This document shows positions 26,989-36,207 of a DNA stretch of 64,000 nt, one piece after another. Origin of the DNA: Aquiflexum lacus (GTDB taxonomy: Bacteria; Bacteroidota; Bacteroidia; Cytophagales; Cyclobacteriaceae); NCBI RefSeq assembly GCF_015476655.1, contig NZ_JABFHF010000007.1, positions 152,800-216,799 on the forward strand. The letters run 5' to 3'. Under the pieces are notes generated by a model that was not told the DNA's origin, made no database searches, and saw nothing but the letters and a program-made list of their open reading frames with translations. Position numbers and translations under genes: made by a program. Within the stretch, counting starts at the first letter, position 1; each line of letters starts with the position of its first letter.

Positions 26989-29088
26989 TTATCTGTTGAA
27001 TTGGTACCTCAACTGGAAAACGGTTTCAGTTTGTCGAGAACCGTTGATTTGTTGTAGCCCCGTTCCGATGACTTCCCGATCTGTGTAGATGGTTCTTGAA
27101 AATCTGGCCCAAACACTCAGTTTTGGACTCAGCCTGTATTGACCCAAAACATAATACCGCATCCCCTGACCGCTCAAAGCAGGAATGGAAAATTGCCAAA
27201 GCACATTCCTTTCATAGATAAATTGCCTGTTGTCCCAATCTTCGGTATCAAACAAGGCAACTCTCGAAGAGATTCTCCATCTCTGAAAATCCACATTCAC
27301 ATCCTGACTGATGGCAAATCCGGTGGTTTTATTCCCATTGAAATTAAATGAACTGGCCATCACCCGGGATTTGATACTCCAATGCTTGTCAATACCATAA
27401 TCCAAGTTGAATACATAATTCCATCTATTCCCCTGACTGAGCAGATAGGAGGATTGAAAAGAGGGGTATTCACTGATGTTTCTGGCTTTGGATTCCTCTC
27501 TGATCTGGACAAATAGCAACAACTTTCTGGAAGGGGAGTAGGCAAACCGGGTCAACCATTCATGCCCCGAGGAAGGTGCATACATCCTGTACCGCAGCCA
27601 GGGAAACTTAAAATAATCATAGTAAAATGACCAGGTGTATTTTTGATTGGGCTTGAAGTTAAGACCAAAATATAGCCCATGCTCGTTAATGGGCCTGGTG
27701 CCTTCCGAGAATGCATTTCCATAGAAGCTATGAAAGTTTCTGTCAAACCTTCTCCAAAGCACCGAAAAACCCAGTTTGGGATGTAGGGAACTCATCATGC
27801 CCAGAATATTTCCTTTACCTCCACTTTTGGAAAAGGCAGATTCCCCAAAGAAAAAGTAATTTTGATAGTTGTAGGCAAAATAGAGGCTATGGACATGGTT
27901 CTCCTGTCCATAAAATTCAAATTGGTTATAGATTTGCGGGTTCCTGATAAAAGGTTGTCCGAATCTGGTGAAGAGTGAATTGACACCGAGTTGAAGGCTT
28001 CGGTTGGGACTGTTATAGTGGATATTCCCGCCCAAGTTGCTTTCCCGGATCCTGCTTTTGTTTGCAATTTCGGTTGGTGTCCGGTGAAGACCATTGCTTT
28101 GAAGTGAGGTGATGATGGCTTCTTCCCTTTCCAAGGTGTCGATTAGAATACTCAGATTCCCATCCCTTGGGGCATTTGATGCCATCAAGGTAATCTTTAC
28201 CGGTCCAGCTTGATAAGTAGTGGAGACACCCCTGAAAAACCCAAATTCAAGCGCTGCCGTGTAGGGTCTGATACCTATGGAACTTCTTCGGACCGTGGTG
28301 ATGGTTTCTCCCCCTTTGCCCACAGCGAATCCGGCACCGTAAACCAAGCCCTGCCCAAATTGCATTTGGAAATCACCTATTGAAATGGCTTTCCATTTCC
28401 CTTGATTGTAAAGTGTGACATGGTAAGAGAAAAAGTTGAACCCATACCGTTTGGTAGCGGTATCCCAAATAAACTGTTCCCCCGGATCTTTGTCAATGGT
28501 AAATCCAAAGCTGAAATCTTTGCTGTGCTGTACCCGAAACCTTCCATATAGGTTGTTGGCGCCACCAAGGTACCTGCTGCTAAGCCTGCCGCCACTCAAG
28601 GTGTCAGGTGGTGTGAAGCCTCTTCTTGTCTCCCAAACTCTGCTGTGTCTAAAGATTAAATAGGCATCCCTTGATTCCATGATCCTTTGGGAAAGTGGTC
28701 CATGGATTTTTTTACTGTCATCCAAAACCACAAAGGGCAACAATTGGAAAATCGTTTCCAGATCAAATTCGGGGATTGCCTGTAGTTCATATAAGGATAA
28801 TAGTTTGCCGAAATTATTCCTGTATTCCATAAAACTGTTGATCTGGATCGGGCTTAAAATGTAAATGGATTTCAGCTCCTCAGCATTGGTCTTATTGAGG
28901 TTGATGGGATTCAGAAAAACCTGGAGCAAACTCTCATACAGGTCTTCATAATTGTCGTCTGTTCGCTGGATTCCAAACAATTCCTCAACAAAGTTCTCCA
29001 AATTGATTTCCCCTTTTCTATAGGTCTGGGCTTTTCCCGGAAAACAGAAAAAGATGACCAAAAAACTGATTGACAAAAGTATTTTCAT
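26989..29088 (-). CDS. Helix-hairpin-helix domain protein with predicted outer-membrane beta-barrel
   Basis: A 699-residue exported protein with a signal peptide (to about residue 21, KAQ). Residues about 60-108 resemble ComEA-type helix-hairpin-helix repeats: NLNKTNAEELKSIYILSP followed by EYRNNFGKLLSLYELQ. The remaining 560 residues are rich in aromatic and alternating polar residues (GFGFFRGVSTTYQ-type strands, YYVLGQYRLSPKLSVWARFS), as in an outer-membrane barrel, ending FQLRYQFNR. The family is known in Bacteroidota without an assigned role. It overlaps the PorQ-like gene by 4 bp (ATGA), so the two are coupled. A DNA-related role for the HhH part is inference from ComEA similarity. Confidence 0.8.
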   Translation of the reverse strand: MKILLSISFLVIFFCFPGKAQTYRKGEINLENFVEELFGIQRTDDNYEDLYESLLQVFLNPINLNKTNAEELKSIYILSPIQINSFMEYRNNFGKLLSLYELQAIPEFDLETIFQLLPFVVLDDSKKIHGPLSQRIMESRDAYLIFRHSRVWETRRGFTPPDTLSGGRLSSRYLGGANNLYGRFRVQHSKDFSFGFTIDKDPGEQFIWDTATKRYGFNFFSYHVTLYNQGKWKAISIGDFQMQFGQGLVYGAGFAVGKGGETITTVRRSSIGIRPYTAALEFGFFRGVSTTYQAGPVKITLMASNAPRDGNLSILIDTLEREEAIITSLQSNGLHRTPTEIANKSRIRESNLGGNIHYNSPNRSLQLGVNSLFTRFGQPFIRNPQIYNQFEFYGQENHVHSLYFAYNYQNYFFFGESAFSKSGGKGNILGMMSSLHPKLGFSVLWRRFDRNFHSFYGNAFSEGTRPINEHGLYFGLNFKPNQKYTWSFYYDYFKFPWLRYRMYAPSSGHEWLTRFAYSPSRKLLLFVQIREESKARNISEYPSFQSSYLLSQGNRWNYVFNLDYGIDKHWSIKSRVMASSFNFNGNKTTGFAISQDVNVDFQRWRISSRVALFDTEDWDNRQFIYERNVLWQFSIPALSGQGMRYYVLGQYRLSPKLSVWARFSRTIYTDREVIGTGLQQINGSRQTETVFQLRYQFNR

Positions 29089-29912
29089 TTTTCAGCAAAT
29101 ACATAATTGAAAGAAAAATGATGAAAACTCCCCAAGGTCGGATGTTGGGTCATGGCATAATCCAGGTGGAAATTGCGAGGTTTGAATCCAATACCGAAAA
29201 ACAACTTGCCCGGATTGGTATTCATACCTGCCCTTGCCCAGAACCTGTCCAAGAGGTTGTATTCGACCCCGGTTTTGATCAGAGGGTCGAGTAGGATGTC
29301 TTTTTCGGCCTCAATGTTGACCATGACTTTTTCGGATGGGCGATAGGAAATTCCAGTCTTTACCACTGTAGGCAACCTTTCCAAGGAGTTTTTTCCATAT
29401 TTTGACATGGTAATGTTGTACACATGCGCTCCAAAAAACAGTTCGGGTGTGAGTTCGGCCACCCCACCAAACTCCAGCAATGGGCTTGCACCTCTACCAA
29501 ATCCCTCGATGCTGGTCTGGAAATAGCTGACTTTGATACCTAGACTTGTGATTCCCAATTGGTTTGAAAATCCGATCCCGATCTGGCTTTGGGAAAACAG
29601 TTCCGATCCAAAACTAGAAACTCCCAACCCAAACGCCGAATTCTCCCCCTTTATCACCGCACCTGCTGAAAGCGTGGTCAGCTCATTTATATTCATTCGA
29701 TGGTCATAGGCAAAAGTGACCTGTGAGGAAGAAATATGGCTCATTGCACCGATATTGTTAAAAATACTCCAAGCATCACCCAAAGTGGAATGGGCATTTC
29801 CGATACCCACACTTCTTGCGCCTCTGGGCAAGGCTTCGAGTCCAGATTGTGCCAAAACCTCTTCCTTTACCAGGACAGCACCTAAAAGAAATATAAAAAC
29901 AAGTCTTCCCAT
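29085..29912 (-). CDS. PorV/PorQ-like outer-membrane protein
   Basis: I place the start at the ATG at 29912, which gives a clean signal peptide (MGRLVFIFLLGAVLVKEEVLAQ); an upstream ATG at 29945 would add 11 residues. The mature 275-residue protein opens with ALPRGARSVGIGNAHSTLGD and NNIGAMSH, the pattern of PorV/PorQ/UPF0164-like barrels related to FadL. PorV and PorQ work with the type IX secretion system, but paralogues exist in many Bacteroidota and no T9SS gene is nearby. It is the first gene of a coupled pair with the HhH-barrel protein. The C-terminal FSFNYVFAEK fits a final strand. Confidence 0.75.
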   Translation of the reverse strand: MGRLVFIFLLGAVLVKEEVLAQSGLEALPRGARSVGIGNAHSTLGDAWSIFNNIGAMSHISSSQVTFAYDHRMNINELTTLSAGAVIKGENSAFGLGVSSFGSELFSQSQIGIGFSNQLGITSLGIKVSYFQTSIEGFGRGASPLLEFGGVAELTPELFFGAHVYNITMSKYGKNSLERLPTVVKTGISYRPSEKVMVNIEAEKDILLDPLIKTGVEYNLLDRFWARAGMNTNPGKLFFGIGFKPRNFHLDYAMTQHPTLGSFHHFSFNYVFAEK

Positions 29913-30199
29913 GGGTATAAAAAATAAGATCCAACAAAAAGCCAACAGAATAAATTTAAAAAAGCCGGATATCAGATAAAAGTAAGGGGATGATATTATC
30001 CGTTTAATTTCGAGGTAGGCTTCAAAAGTTTAATCATGTCTCTCTTTCCGCCGATGTTTGTGTCTCCACAAAAATCCCTCTAAAGAAGAAGCGAAGTTTC
30101 CCCAAAACCATCAAGGATTCAAACCTTCCCTTTTTTTGGCGGAAAGCCAAATTCACTTTTTACATTGTTTCGGCCAAAAACCGGAAATTACCTTCATTT

Positions 30200-30420
30200 T
30201 AACCCCCGGATTTTATCCGGGGTAAATAACCTATTGGTATTTAACCCCTGCCGGGGTTTGGACTAGTGGCTTCATCCTAAACAAATCAATTTGGCAATAG
30301 AATTCTAAAAAAAATCCCGATAGGGATTAAACACCGCAAGGTTATTTGCCCCGGATGCAATCCGGTGGAAGAAAAGATCATTCAATCAAAATCTACCAAC
30401 CCCGACAGGGGTTGAATTTG
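30200..30420. repeat. Cluster of five REP-like short palindromes
   Basis: Within 220 bp lie CCCCGGATTTTATCCGGGG, AACCCCTGCCGGGGTT, ATCCCGATAGGGAT, CCCCGGATGCAATCCGG and AACCCCGACAGGGGTT. The second and fifth share the scheme AACCCC-N4-GGGGTT and face opposite ways, judged by the flanking TTTAA and TTGAA. Such elements resemble bacterial REP sequences. No RAYT transposase is seen in the window. Confidence 0.65.
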
Positions 30421-30630
30421 TCCTCATGGATTAATCAATTTGGCTAAAGCCGTGAGAAAACAAGGTTCTTCCATTATCTTCCAGCTAAAGCAGGAAGCAA
30501 TTGATGGAAGGCAAATTGTTAGGGTATTATTCTGAAATTGGATTTCGTAAATTACCATTAATAGGTACAAATCCTCTAAATTAACTACTGACCAAGTCTT
30601 GTTTCCCCAATTCTCGGGACAGGCTTTGTT

Positions 30631-30679
30631 TCTTGGCTCTTGGCTCTTGTCTCTCGCCTCTAACCTCTCGCCTCTAAAA
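30631..30679 (-). repeat. 7-bp-period repeat array, seven units
   Basis: On the plus strand seven exact-register units of the form TCTYGNN (TCTTGGC, TCTTGTC, TCTCGCC, TCTAACC and so on) run to 5 bp before the stop of the minus-strand BamA-like gene. The minus, coding-sense strand reads purine-rich CRAGANN. Confidence 0.85.
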
Positions 30680-30683
30680 AATC

Positions 30684-32126
30684 TCAAAAAGGTGCCCTGA
30701 AATTAAAGAAAAATGCACCTTCATTTTGGTTGTTGAGGGAGTATTCAAATCTGAAAACTATGTCGTAGAGCGTGACAAGGTCCAATCCAAGGCCGTATCC
30801 GAAAAGATATTGGTTGGTCAGTCTCAGGTTTTCGGGAAGCTTATTTTTGTCATTGACAAAGCCGTGGTCAAAATTGCCACTGAGGTAGAGCTTTATGGGA
30901 AAGTATGCAAATTCATCAAAGGGAACATATTTGCCGATATCATAGCCTACATTGATCAGATTGAAGCGGAGACTGTTTTTGTGGACAACGGTCTGCTGTC
31001 CCTCGACCACATTCAGTTCATAGCCCCGGATAAAAAACGGATTATATCCAATACCCCTTACCAAGGTAAATGGTTGCCTATCTCCCAAAAAAGCATTTAG
31101 GGAAAGTCCTGATACAAAATGGAATTTTTCATTGAACTTCAGGTACTTGTTTGCATTGATGGTAAATTCCGTGTCATGAACATTATCACTTCCAAAGATA
31201 CCATACCTCGTTACACCGATATTGAGCAATTGCCCTTCAGTGGCATAAAGCACATTATCCCTATTGTCATGTCTGAAATTGTAGCCCATGACGAAATAAT
31301 TCAGCTTGTTGCTGCCATGGAGAAAATAATTGGGGTTTTGGGTAAAAACATCCTCATTGATCAAGGTATTGTTGAATCCTAAAGTCACCAAGTGAAAGTT
31401 GTAATAACTGCCCCTGTAAGTGTATCTTAGAAATGCAGATCGGTTTCTCCGCAGGACATCTTCGTTTTCATTGGTGTAGAAAACCTGCCGATTGTTTGCA
31501 GACTTGACCTGAATGGTTTTTTGGGTAAAATAGGTCAACTGTGCTGCGATACCGTGTTTTTGTTTCTTGTCAATGTATGGGATACTGTATAGCATCTCAA
31601 ACGACTTTGTAAATCCCAATTGACCTCCTATACGCAATTTTTCGTTTCTTCCCCCTACATTATTATGCATGAGCCTTGCCCCATAATTCACTCGGGAAAA
31701 ATCCCTGTTTTGGTTGATCCACCATTCTGCCAAATTCCTGTCCGCCAAATTGAAAATGATATTGGGCAAAATATACCAACGCTCAGTCACAGCTACAAGC
31801 AGTTCAATGTCTTCGGTTCCGGTAAAAAGTGGTGTGATTTCTACATTGTTGAAAAGTTGTAGATTATATATTTTCTTTTGATCTGCCTCGATCATCAACA
31901 ATAATTCCGCCCAATCATACGTGATTCCTGTCTGAAGGTCTATTTCACGGAGAATGATGTTCTTCTTTGTTTTTTCATTTCCAATAATAAAAATATTATT
32001 GATCACAACTTTATCCGGAATCTGAAGACTATCCAACAGACCATCTTGAGCATAGACCATTTGGACTTGGGTTATACCAAAGCATATCAAGTAGAAAAGG
32101 AGGATATGTAATCTGATGTTTTTCAA
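30684..32126 (-). CDS. BamA/TamA-like outer-membrane protein (POTRA plus barrel)
   Basis: A 480-residue exported protein. After a signal peptide (to about residue 26, VYAQ), a POTRA-like domain lies at about 40-112 (INNIFIIGNEKTKKNIILRE, then KIYNLQLFNNVEI). A 16-strand-type surface-antigen barrel follows, with GVTRYGIFG, FFIRGYELNVVEGQ and the terminal FFFNFRAPF. RGYE matches the conserved VRGF/Y motif of loop 6 in Omp85 proteins. It is much shorter than BamA (about 800), having one POTRA, so it is more likely an accessory Omp85 protein than the essential assembly factor. It stands alone, divergent from yidD. Confidence 0.85.
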   Translation of the reverse strand: MKNIRLHILLFYLICFGITQVQMVYAQDGLLDSLQIPDKVVINNIFIIGNEKTKKNIILREIDLQTGITYDWAELLLMIEADQKKIYNLQLFNNVEITPLFTGTEDIELLVAVTERWYILPNIIFNLADRNLAEWWINQNRDFSRVNYGARLMHNNVGGRNEKLRIGGQLGFTKSFEMLYSIPYIDKKQKHGIAAQLTYFTQKTIQVKSANNRQVFYTNENEDVLRRNRSAFLRYTYRGSYYNFHLVTLGFNNTLINEDVFTQNPNYFLHGSNKLNYFVMGYNFRHDNRDNVLYATEGQLLNIGVTRYGIFGSDNVHDTEFTINANKYLKFNEKFHFVSGLSLNAFLGDRQPFTLVRGIGYNPFFIRGYELNVVEGQQTVVHKNSLRFNLINVGYDIGKYVPFDEFAYFPIKLYLSGNFDHGFVNDKNKLPENLRLTNQYLFGYGLGLDLVTLYDIVFRFEYSLNNQNEGAFFFNFRAPF

Positions 32127-32196
32127 TGGTTCTGTAAAACTGTTTATGGATTGGAACTATTGAAGGGTTAAATGTTTTATTTCAGAAATATCAGAT

Positions 32197-32418
32197 TTGA
32201 AAACCATTATTCGCAAAATTGCCATTTTCCCTGTTTTGGTATATCAATACCTCATTTCTCCATTGTTCCCTTCAAGTTGTAGGTATTCACCTACCTGCAG
32301 TCAATATACGAAGGAAGCCATCTTAAAGCACGGGATATTTAGGGGAGGTTGGTTGGGAATAAAGAGGATTGCAAGTTGCAACCCTTGGGGCGGTCATGGA
32401 CATGACCCCGTTCCTTAG
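32197..32418 (+). CDS. yidD: Membrane protein insertion efficiency factor YidD
   Basis: A 73-residue protein that helps YidC insert inner-membrane proteins. The family pattern is complete: [20 protein letters not shown] at about 17-36, then [10 protein letters not shown] and the tail [17 protein letters not shown]. The start is TTG; no in-frame ATG precedes the conserved region. An N-terminal amphipathic, basic helix ([18 protein letters not shown]) fits membrane attachment. Its TAG stop overlaps the end of the convergent lgt gene by 4 bp. Confidence 0.93.
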   Translation: MKTIIRKIAIFPVLVYQYLISPLFPSSCRYSPTCSQYTKEAILKHGIFRGGWLGIKRIASCNPWGGHGHDPVP

Positions 32419-33524
32419 GGTTTTTCAGGTTTAAAGCCCTTTTTTAAAGCCAAACCCATCAACACCAATCCGCCGATCACCAAAGGGATACTTAATGCCT
32501 GACCCATATTAAAGGTCAATCCTTCCTCAAAATCCACTTGATTTTCTTTGAGAAACTCCCAAATAAACCGCATTCCAAATACGGAGACCAGGAAAAATCC
32601 GAGAAACAATCCATCAGGAAGCCTGGATTTATACCTGTTCCAAGTGAGATAGAGTATCAGAAAGATGATGAAATAGGAGATTGCCTCATATATCTGTGTG
32701 GGATGTCTTACTACTCCCTGTGTATAGACAGTCGCTAGATAATGATCACCCCGGTCGCTCAAGTCCATTTTCAATGGGGTAGCAGGATCTTCTGAAAGGT
32801 ATTTCTGGGAACTCTTGAACCGCGTCAACACATATTTGACATCTGTCTCCAAGGCAGTCCTGAGGTCACTTTCGCTGTAGCCACCTTTTTCAATTTTAAT
32901 TTCAAAATTGACAGGAACAATCCCGTTACCAGTAAGTTCCTCTTGTCTGTTGTCCGGTTTATAGGCACTGATAGATTCAACCGGTATTCGGAGTGTTTCC
33001 ATAATTTCTTCTGCATCTCTGGCAAATACAAAGCCACTGTCTGTACCGGTTGGCTTGCCGCCAATCTCTGAATTCATCAGGTTGCCTACACGGATCATGG
33101 CTCCTACCATGGCCACTACGATGACAATCCTGTCCACTACCCATAAATAGGTTTGAGTAGGGATTTTCCTAGCATAAAGGTACAATGCAAACAAAATAGC
33201 AATGGCGGCACCATGAGAGGCCAAACCGCCTTCCCAGACTTTTAGAATATCTATTGGATTGCTCAGGTATTTTTCGGGTTCATAGAACAGTACATGGCCA
33301 AGTCTTGCGCCTATGATCGTAGCAATGACCATATAAATGGTCAGCCTGTCTACCAGTCTTTCATCTTGATCCTCTTTTCGGTAAATATAGATCATGATCT
33401 GCTGGGAAATGATAAATCCCAAAGCAAAAAGCAGACTGTACCACCTTAGCCTTTCAAATCCTGAAAAAACCGAAGGATCGGGACTCCATACAACATAACT
33501 CAATATACTTTCAATAGTCATCAT
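32415..33524 (-). CDS. lgt: Prolipoprotein diacylglyceryl transferase
   Basis: A 369-residue inner-membrane enzyme that transfers diacylglycerol from phosphatidylglycerol to the lipobox Cys of prolipoproteins, the first step of lipoprotein maturation. Visible motifs are [31 protein letters not shown] (conserved His), the signature-like [12 protein letters not shown] and [10 protein letters not shown] near the C-terminus. It is longer than E. coli Lgt (291) because of a soluble insert of about 80 residues after the signature (about 165-260), as in other Bacteroidota. It is last in the acpP-fabF-rnc-nadE-lgt run, 40 bp after nadE. Several lipoproteins in this window would be its substrates. Confidence 0.95.
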   Translation of the reverse strand: MMTIESILSYVVWSPDPSVFSGFERLRWYSLLFALGFIISQQIMIYIYRKEDQDERLVDRLTIYMVIATIIGARLGHVLFYEPEKYLSNPIDILKVWEGGLASHGAAIAILFALYLYARKIPTQTYLWVVDRIVIVVAMVGAMIRVGNLMNSEIGGKPTGTDSGFVFARDAEEIMETLRIPVESISAYKPDNRQEELTGNGIVPVNFEIKIEKGGYSESDLRTALETDVKYVLTRFKSSQKYLSEDPATPLKMDLSDRGDHYLATVYTQGVVRHPTQIYEAISYFIIFLILYLTWNRYKSRLPDGLFLGFFLVSVFGMRFIWEFLKENQVDFEEGLTFNMGQALSIPLVIGGLVLMGLALKKGFKPEKP

Positions 33525-33564
33525 ACTGTGTTTTTATAAACAAGATGGTGAAATTACCCTTTGT

Positions 33565-35412
33565 TTAGTAAGTATCCAATTCCTTTAATTCTTCCTGAAA
33601 TCCTCCTGACAAAATCGGAAACCTGCACCAGGTCTTTGGATCAATATTGAATTCATCCAAATGGAAGGATGGTGCTAGTCTTTCTCTTTTCCACTGATTT
33701 TGTGCCCAAAGTCTGAAGAATTTTTTGATATAAGATTTCAATAAATCACTATCTGCGTCCAATTCTTCCTTTAGGATCAAAAATACATCCAAAGGCGATC
33801 GTCGGTCCCTGATGGCCAACCTTTCTATTTCCACTATGATAGCATAGGGCATCAGGTCATTTTCATCAGTCTGTTGGTTTTCGGCAGGTCTCAGTTCCGC
33901 GGTGGGCTGTAGGCTGTTTACTTTTTGCAGCCCCTGATAATTCAGTTCTTTCTCTGCCCAACTAAGCCATTGCAAGACAAAGTATTTGTCCACAGCGGCG
34001 ATGGGGGAGATGCTTCCACTTGTATCTCCATCCATGGTGGTATATCCTACGTCTCCTTCACTTCGGTTGGAAGTACTTAACAGCAGGGCATTTTTTACAT
34101 TGGCAAGCATCCAAATAATCGGAGAACGGGCCCTTGCCTGAATATTTTGCAGGGCGATGTCATCGGTTTTCCAATTCATTCTCCTTCCGAGGGCTTTTTC
34201 AATCTTTTCTGTGTAAGATTTGACTTCGTCCCCGATTTCCCAATTCAAAAAAGCTGCCCCGATACTTTCTGACAGTAATTTTGCGCTCTGAAAAGTAGCA
34301 AAAGACGAATTTTCTGAAGACTGATAAGCCGTAGTGAGAATTTGGCCTACAATTTCTTTGACGGGGTTATTGGTTTTGGGATTATATTCCAATCCCAATT
34401 TTTTCAAAAATACAGTGACTCCCAATTCTTCTATTCCCCTTCTGACCATTTCCGAAACCAATATGGCAATGGTGGAGGAATCCGCCCCACCACTCAGTGA
34501 AAGTACAAAGCCCTTGCTTTTGCTTTTTCTCAAATAGTCGAATAATCCTAAAGCCGAGGCTTTAGCAAACTCTTCATTTTTATCATGGAAGCTTTCAACT
34601 TCCTGATTAGATACATCTCCTTTTCGGTAGTCAAAAATTCTAAGCTGGAAATCTTCAAAGGACAGCAATTCATTTTTAAGTATCAGTTTGCCCTCATGCG
34701 CGACCATGATTTCTCCATCGAAGATCATTCTTCCGGCCTCATTTCCCAACAAATTGAGGTAGAAATAGGTGGCATTGAGTTCTAAAGAACTTTCTTTTAC
34801 CAGTTCCTCTCTCAGGATACTTTTGCCCATGGCAAAATGACTCGCACTGGGATTGAATATCAAGTCTATATTTCGGTCTTTCAATCTATAGCCAGGTCTA
34901 TGCGGACCGCGCCATGCGTCTTCACAGATTTCAAATCCATAGGAAACACTGTTTTTTTCAAAAACCAAGTCACCCAATTGAACACTTTGACCAAAAAAAT
35001 CCATTTCAATCACTTTGCCATGTTCCCAAGGTGTAAACCATCTGAACTCATAATGTACCCCGTCAATAGCCATAAACTGTTTGGCTACAATCCCCTTTAG
35101 TGATGCGTTCTCAATGATGGCCATACAGTTGTACACTTGAGAATCAATTCTCACCGGTACACCCACTGCAACTGTAATATCAGTGCAAAAAGGAATCAGT
35201 TCCTGTAGTTTCTGAAGTGCTTTTTTGGGATACCAATAACTCAGAAACAGATCTTCACTCCCATATCCGGTGATGGCTAATTCAGGGAAACAAAGGAGAT
35301 CTATTTGCTGTCTTTGGGCTGAATTGATTGCCTCGAGGATATGATTGAAATTTCCTGCCCAGTCCAAGGGTGTTTGATTAACTGTGGCGCAAGCTGTTTT
35401 TAATATTGACAT
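33565..35412 (-). CDS. nadE: Glutamine-dependent NAD+ synthase
   Basis: A 615-residue two-domain enzyme that makes NAD from deamido-NAD, ATP and glutamine. The N-terminal nitrilase-like glutaminase carries the Glu-Lys-Cys triad: Glu44 in CFPELAITGYG, Lys111 in AKQFMAIDG and Cys163 in FEICEDAW. The C-terminal synthetase has the PP-loop SGGADSS at 307-313 and STSNRSEGDVGYTTMDGDTS further on. Ammonia made in the first domain is channelled to the second. The length fits the fused form. It lies between rnc and lgt with short gaps (45 and 40 bp), consistent with one operon. Confidence 0.96.
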   Translation of the reverse strand: MSILKTACATVNQTPLDWAGNFNHILEAINSAQRQQIDLLCFPELAITGYGSEDLFLSYWYPKKALQKLQELIPFCTDITVAVGVPVRIDSQVYNCMAIIENASLKGIVAKQFMAIDGVHYEFRWFTPWEHGKVIEMDFFGQSVQLGDLVFEKNSVSYGFEICEDAWRGPHRPGYRLKDRNIDLIFNPSASHFAMGKSILREELVKESSLELNATYFYLNLLGNEAGRMIFDGEIMVAHEGKLILKNELLSFEDFQLRIFDYRKGDVSNQEVESFHDKNEEFAKASALGLFDYLRKSKSKGFVLSLSGGADSSTIAILVSEMVRRGIEELGVTVFLKKLGLEYNPKTNNPVKEIVGQILTTAYQSSENSSFATFQSAKLLSESIGAAFLNWEIGDEVKSYTEKIEKALGRRMNWKTDDIALQNIQARARSPIIWMLANVKNALLLSTSNRSEGDVGYTTMDGDTSGSISPIAAVDKYFVLQWLSWAEKELNYQGLQKVNSLQPTAELRPAENQQTDENDLMPYAIIVEIERLAIRDRRSPLDVFLILKEELDADSDLLKSYIKKFFRLWAQNQWKRERLAPSFHLDEFNIDPKTWCRFPILSGGFQEELKELDTY

Positions 35413-35457
35413 GTATTGGTTCTAAAAAGATAAAACTCCAATTCCAAAGATACTGTT

Positions 35458-36207
35458 CTAAACCGCTATATTGAGAATCTCGCAGGCATTTTTAGCAGCT
35501 TCCTGTTCTGCTTTCTTTTTGGTAGCACCTTTGCCTGTAGCAACGACCTCATTGTTGATATACAGGTCAACAGCAAATTCCTTGAATCTTTGAGAACCGC
35601 TTACAGAAACTGTCCTGAAATCCACCTCCATGCTTTCTTTTTGGGACCACTCAATTACTTTGCTTTTAAAATTTGAAGTCGTTCTGATGATACTGTCCAG
35701 GTCAAAATGGATGATAATTCTTTTGAGAACAAACTTTTTACAAAAATGATATCCTCTGTCCAGGTACACTGCGCCAACCATGGCCTCTAGGGCATCACCA
35801 TATATTGATTTATGTGAACTCAAATTTTTACCCTTGTATTCTTCCTCGATTATTTTGGAAAGACCGATTTTCAATGCGATTTGGTTTAGGGCTTCCCTGT
35901 TTACCATCCTGCTTCGGGTTTCGGTAAGAAAGCCCTCGTCTCTATAAGGAAATTTGATAAAAAGAAACTCTGCCACTACCGCGCCTAAAATGGCATCCCC
36001 AAGGTACTCCAATCGCTCATTGGATATTTTCATCCCATTGATAGATTCTTCTGAGGCAGCAGCATGTTTAATCGCGAGCTTGTACAAAACCAAATTAAAA
36101 GGCTTGCTCCCTACCATATGTTTGATGGAGGCAGCAAGCCTTTTTTCATATTTTGAATAGAACAGGGACCTAAGCTGGAGTATTCTGGAGAATTTCAATT
36201 TACTCAC
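35458..36207 (-). CDS. rnc: Ribonuclease III
   Basis: A double-strand-specific endoribonuclease for rRNA processing and mRNA decay. The RNase III domain carries NERLEYLGDAIL (signature) and YGDALEAMVGAVYLD with the catalytic acidic residues. A dsRBD follows at the C-terminus (FKEFAVDLYINNEVVATGKG, KKKAEQEAAKNACEIL). I prefer the GTG at 36207, giving 249 residues: it overlaps the fabF stop by 8 bp (coupled translation), and homologues start close to KFSRILQLRSLFY. An ATG at 36252 would add 15 atypical residues and overlap fabF by 53 bp. The TTG two codons after the lysine is also possible. Confidence 0.93.
   Translation of the reverse strand: MSKLKFSRILQLRSLFYSKYEKRLAASIKHMVGSKPFNLVLYKLAIKHAAASEESINGMKISNERLEYLGDAILGAVVAEFLFIKFPYRDEGFLTETRSRMVNREALNQIALKIGLSKIIEEEYKGKNLSSHKSIYGDALEAMVGAVYLDRGYHFCKKFVLKRIIIHFDLDSIIRTTSNFKSKVIEWSQKESMEVDFRTVSVSGSQRFKEFAVDLYINNEVVATGKGATKKKAEQEAAKNACEILNIAV

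Larger units (their letters stand above)
29946..30683. other. Long spacer with REP-like palindromes and a heptad array
   Basis: A 738-bp spacer between divergent-side gene ends. The first 200 bp have no clear structure. 30200-30420 holds five short GC palindromes, and a fragment CTCGGGACAGGCTTTG near 30613 resembles the palindromic insert at 63899-63924. A seven-unit heptad array ends the spacer. I see no supported gene here. Confidence 0.6.

Noticed and set aside
29085..29912. Type IX secretion locus
   Set aside because: The PorV/PorQ-like protein has no por/gld/spr neighbours, and such barrels have many paralogues outside T9SS.
30424..30687. 87-codon minus-strand frame
   Set aside because: Its start region is translated heptad repeat, and the rest shows no protein-like character.
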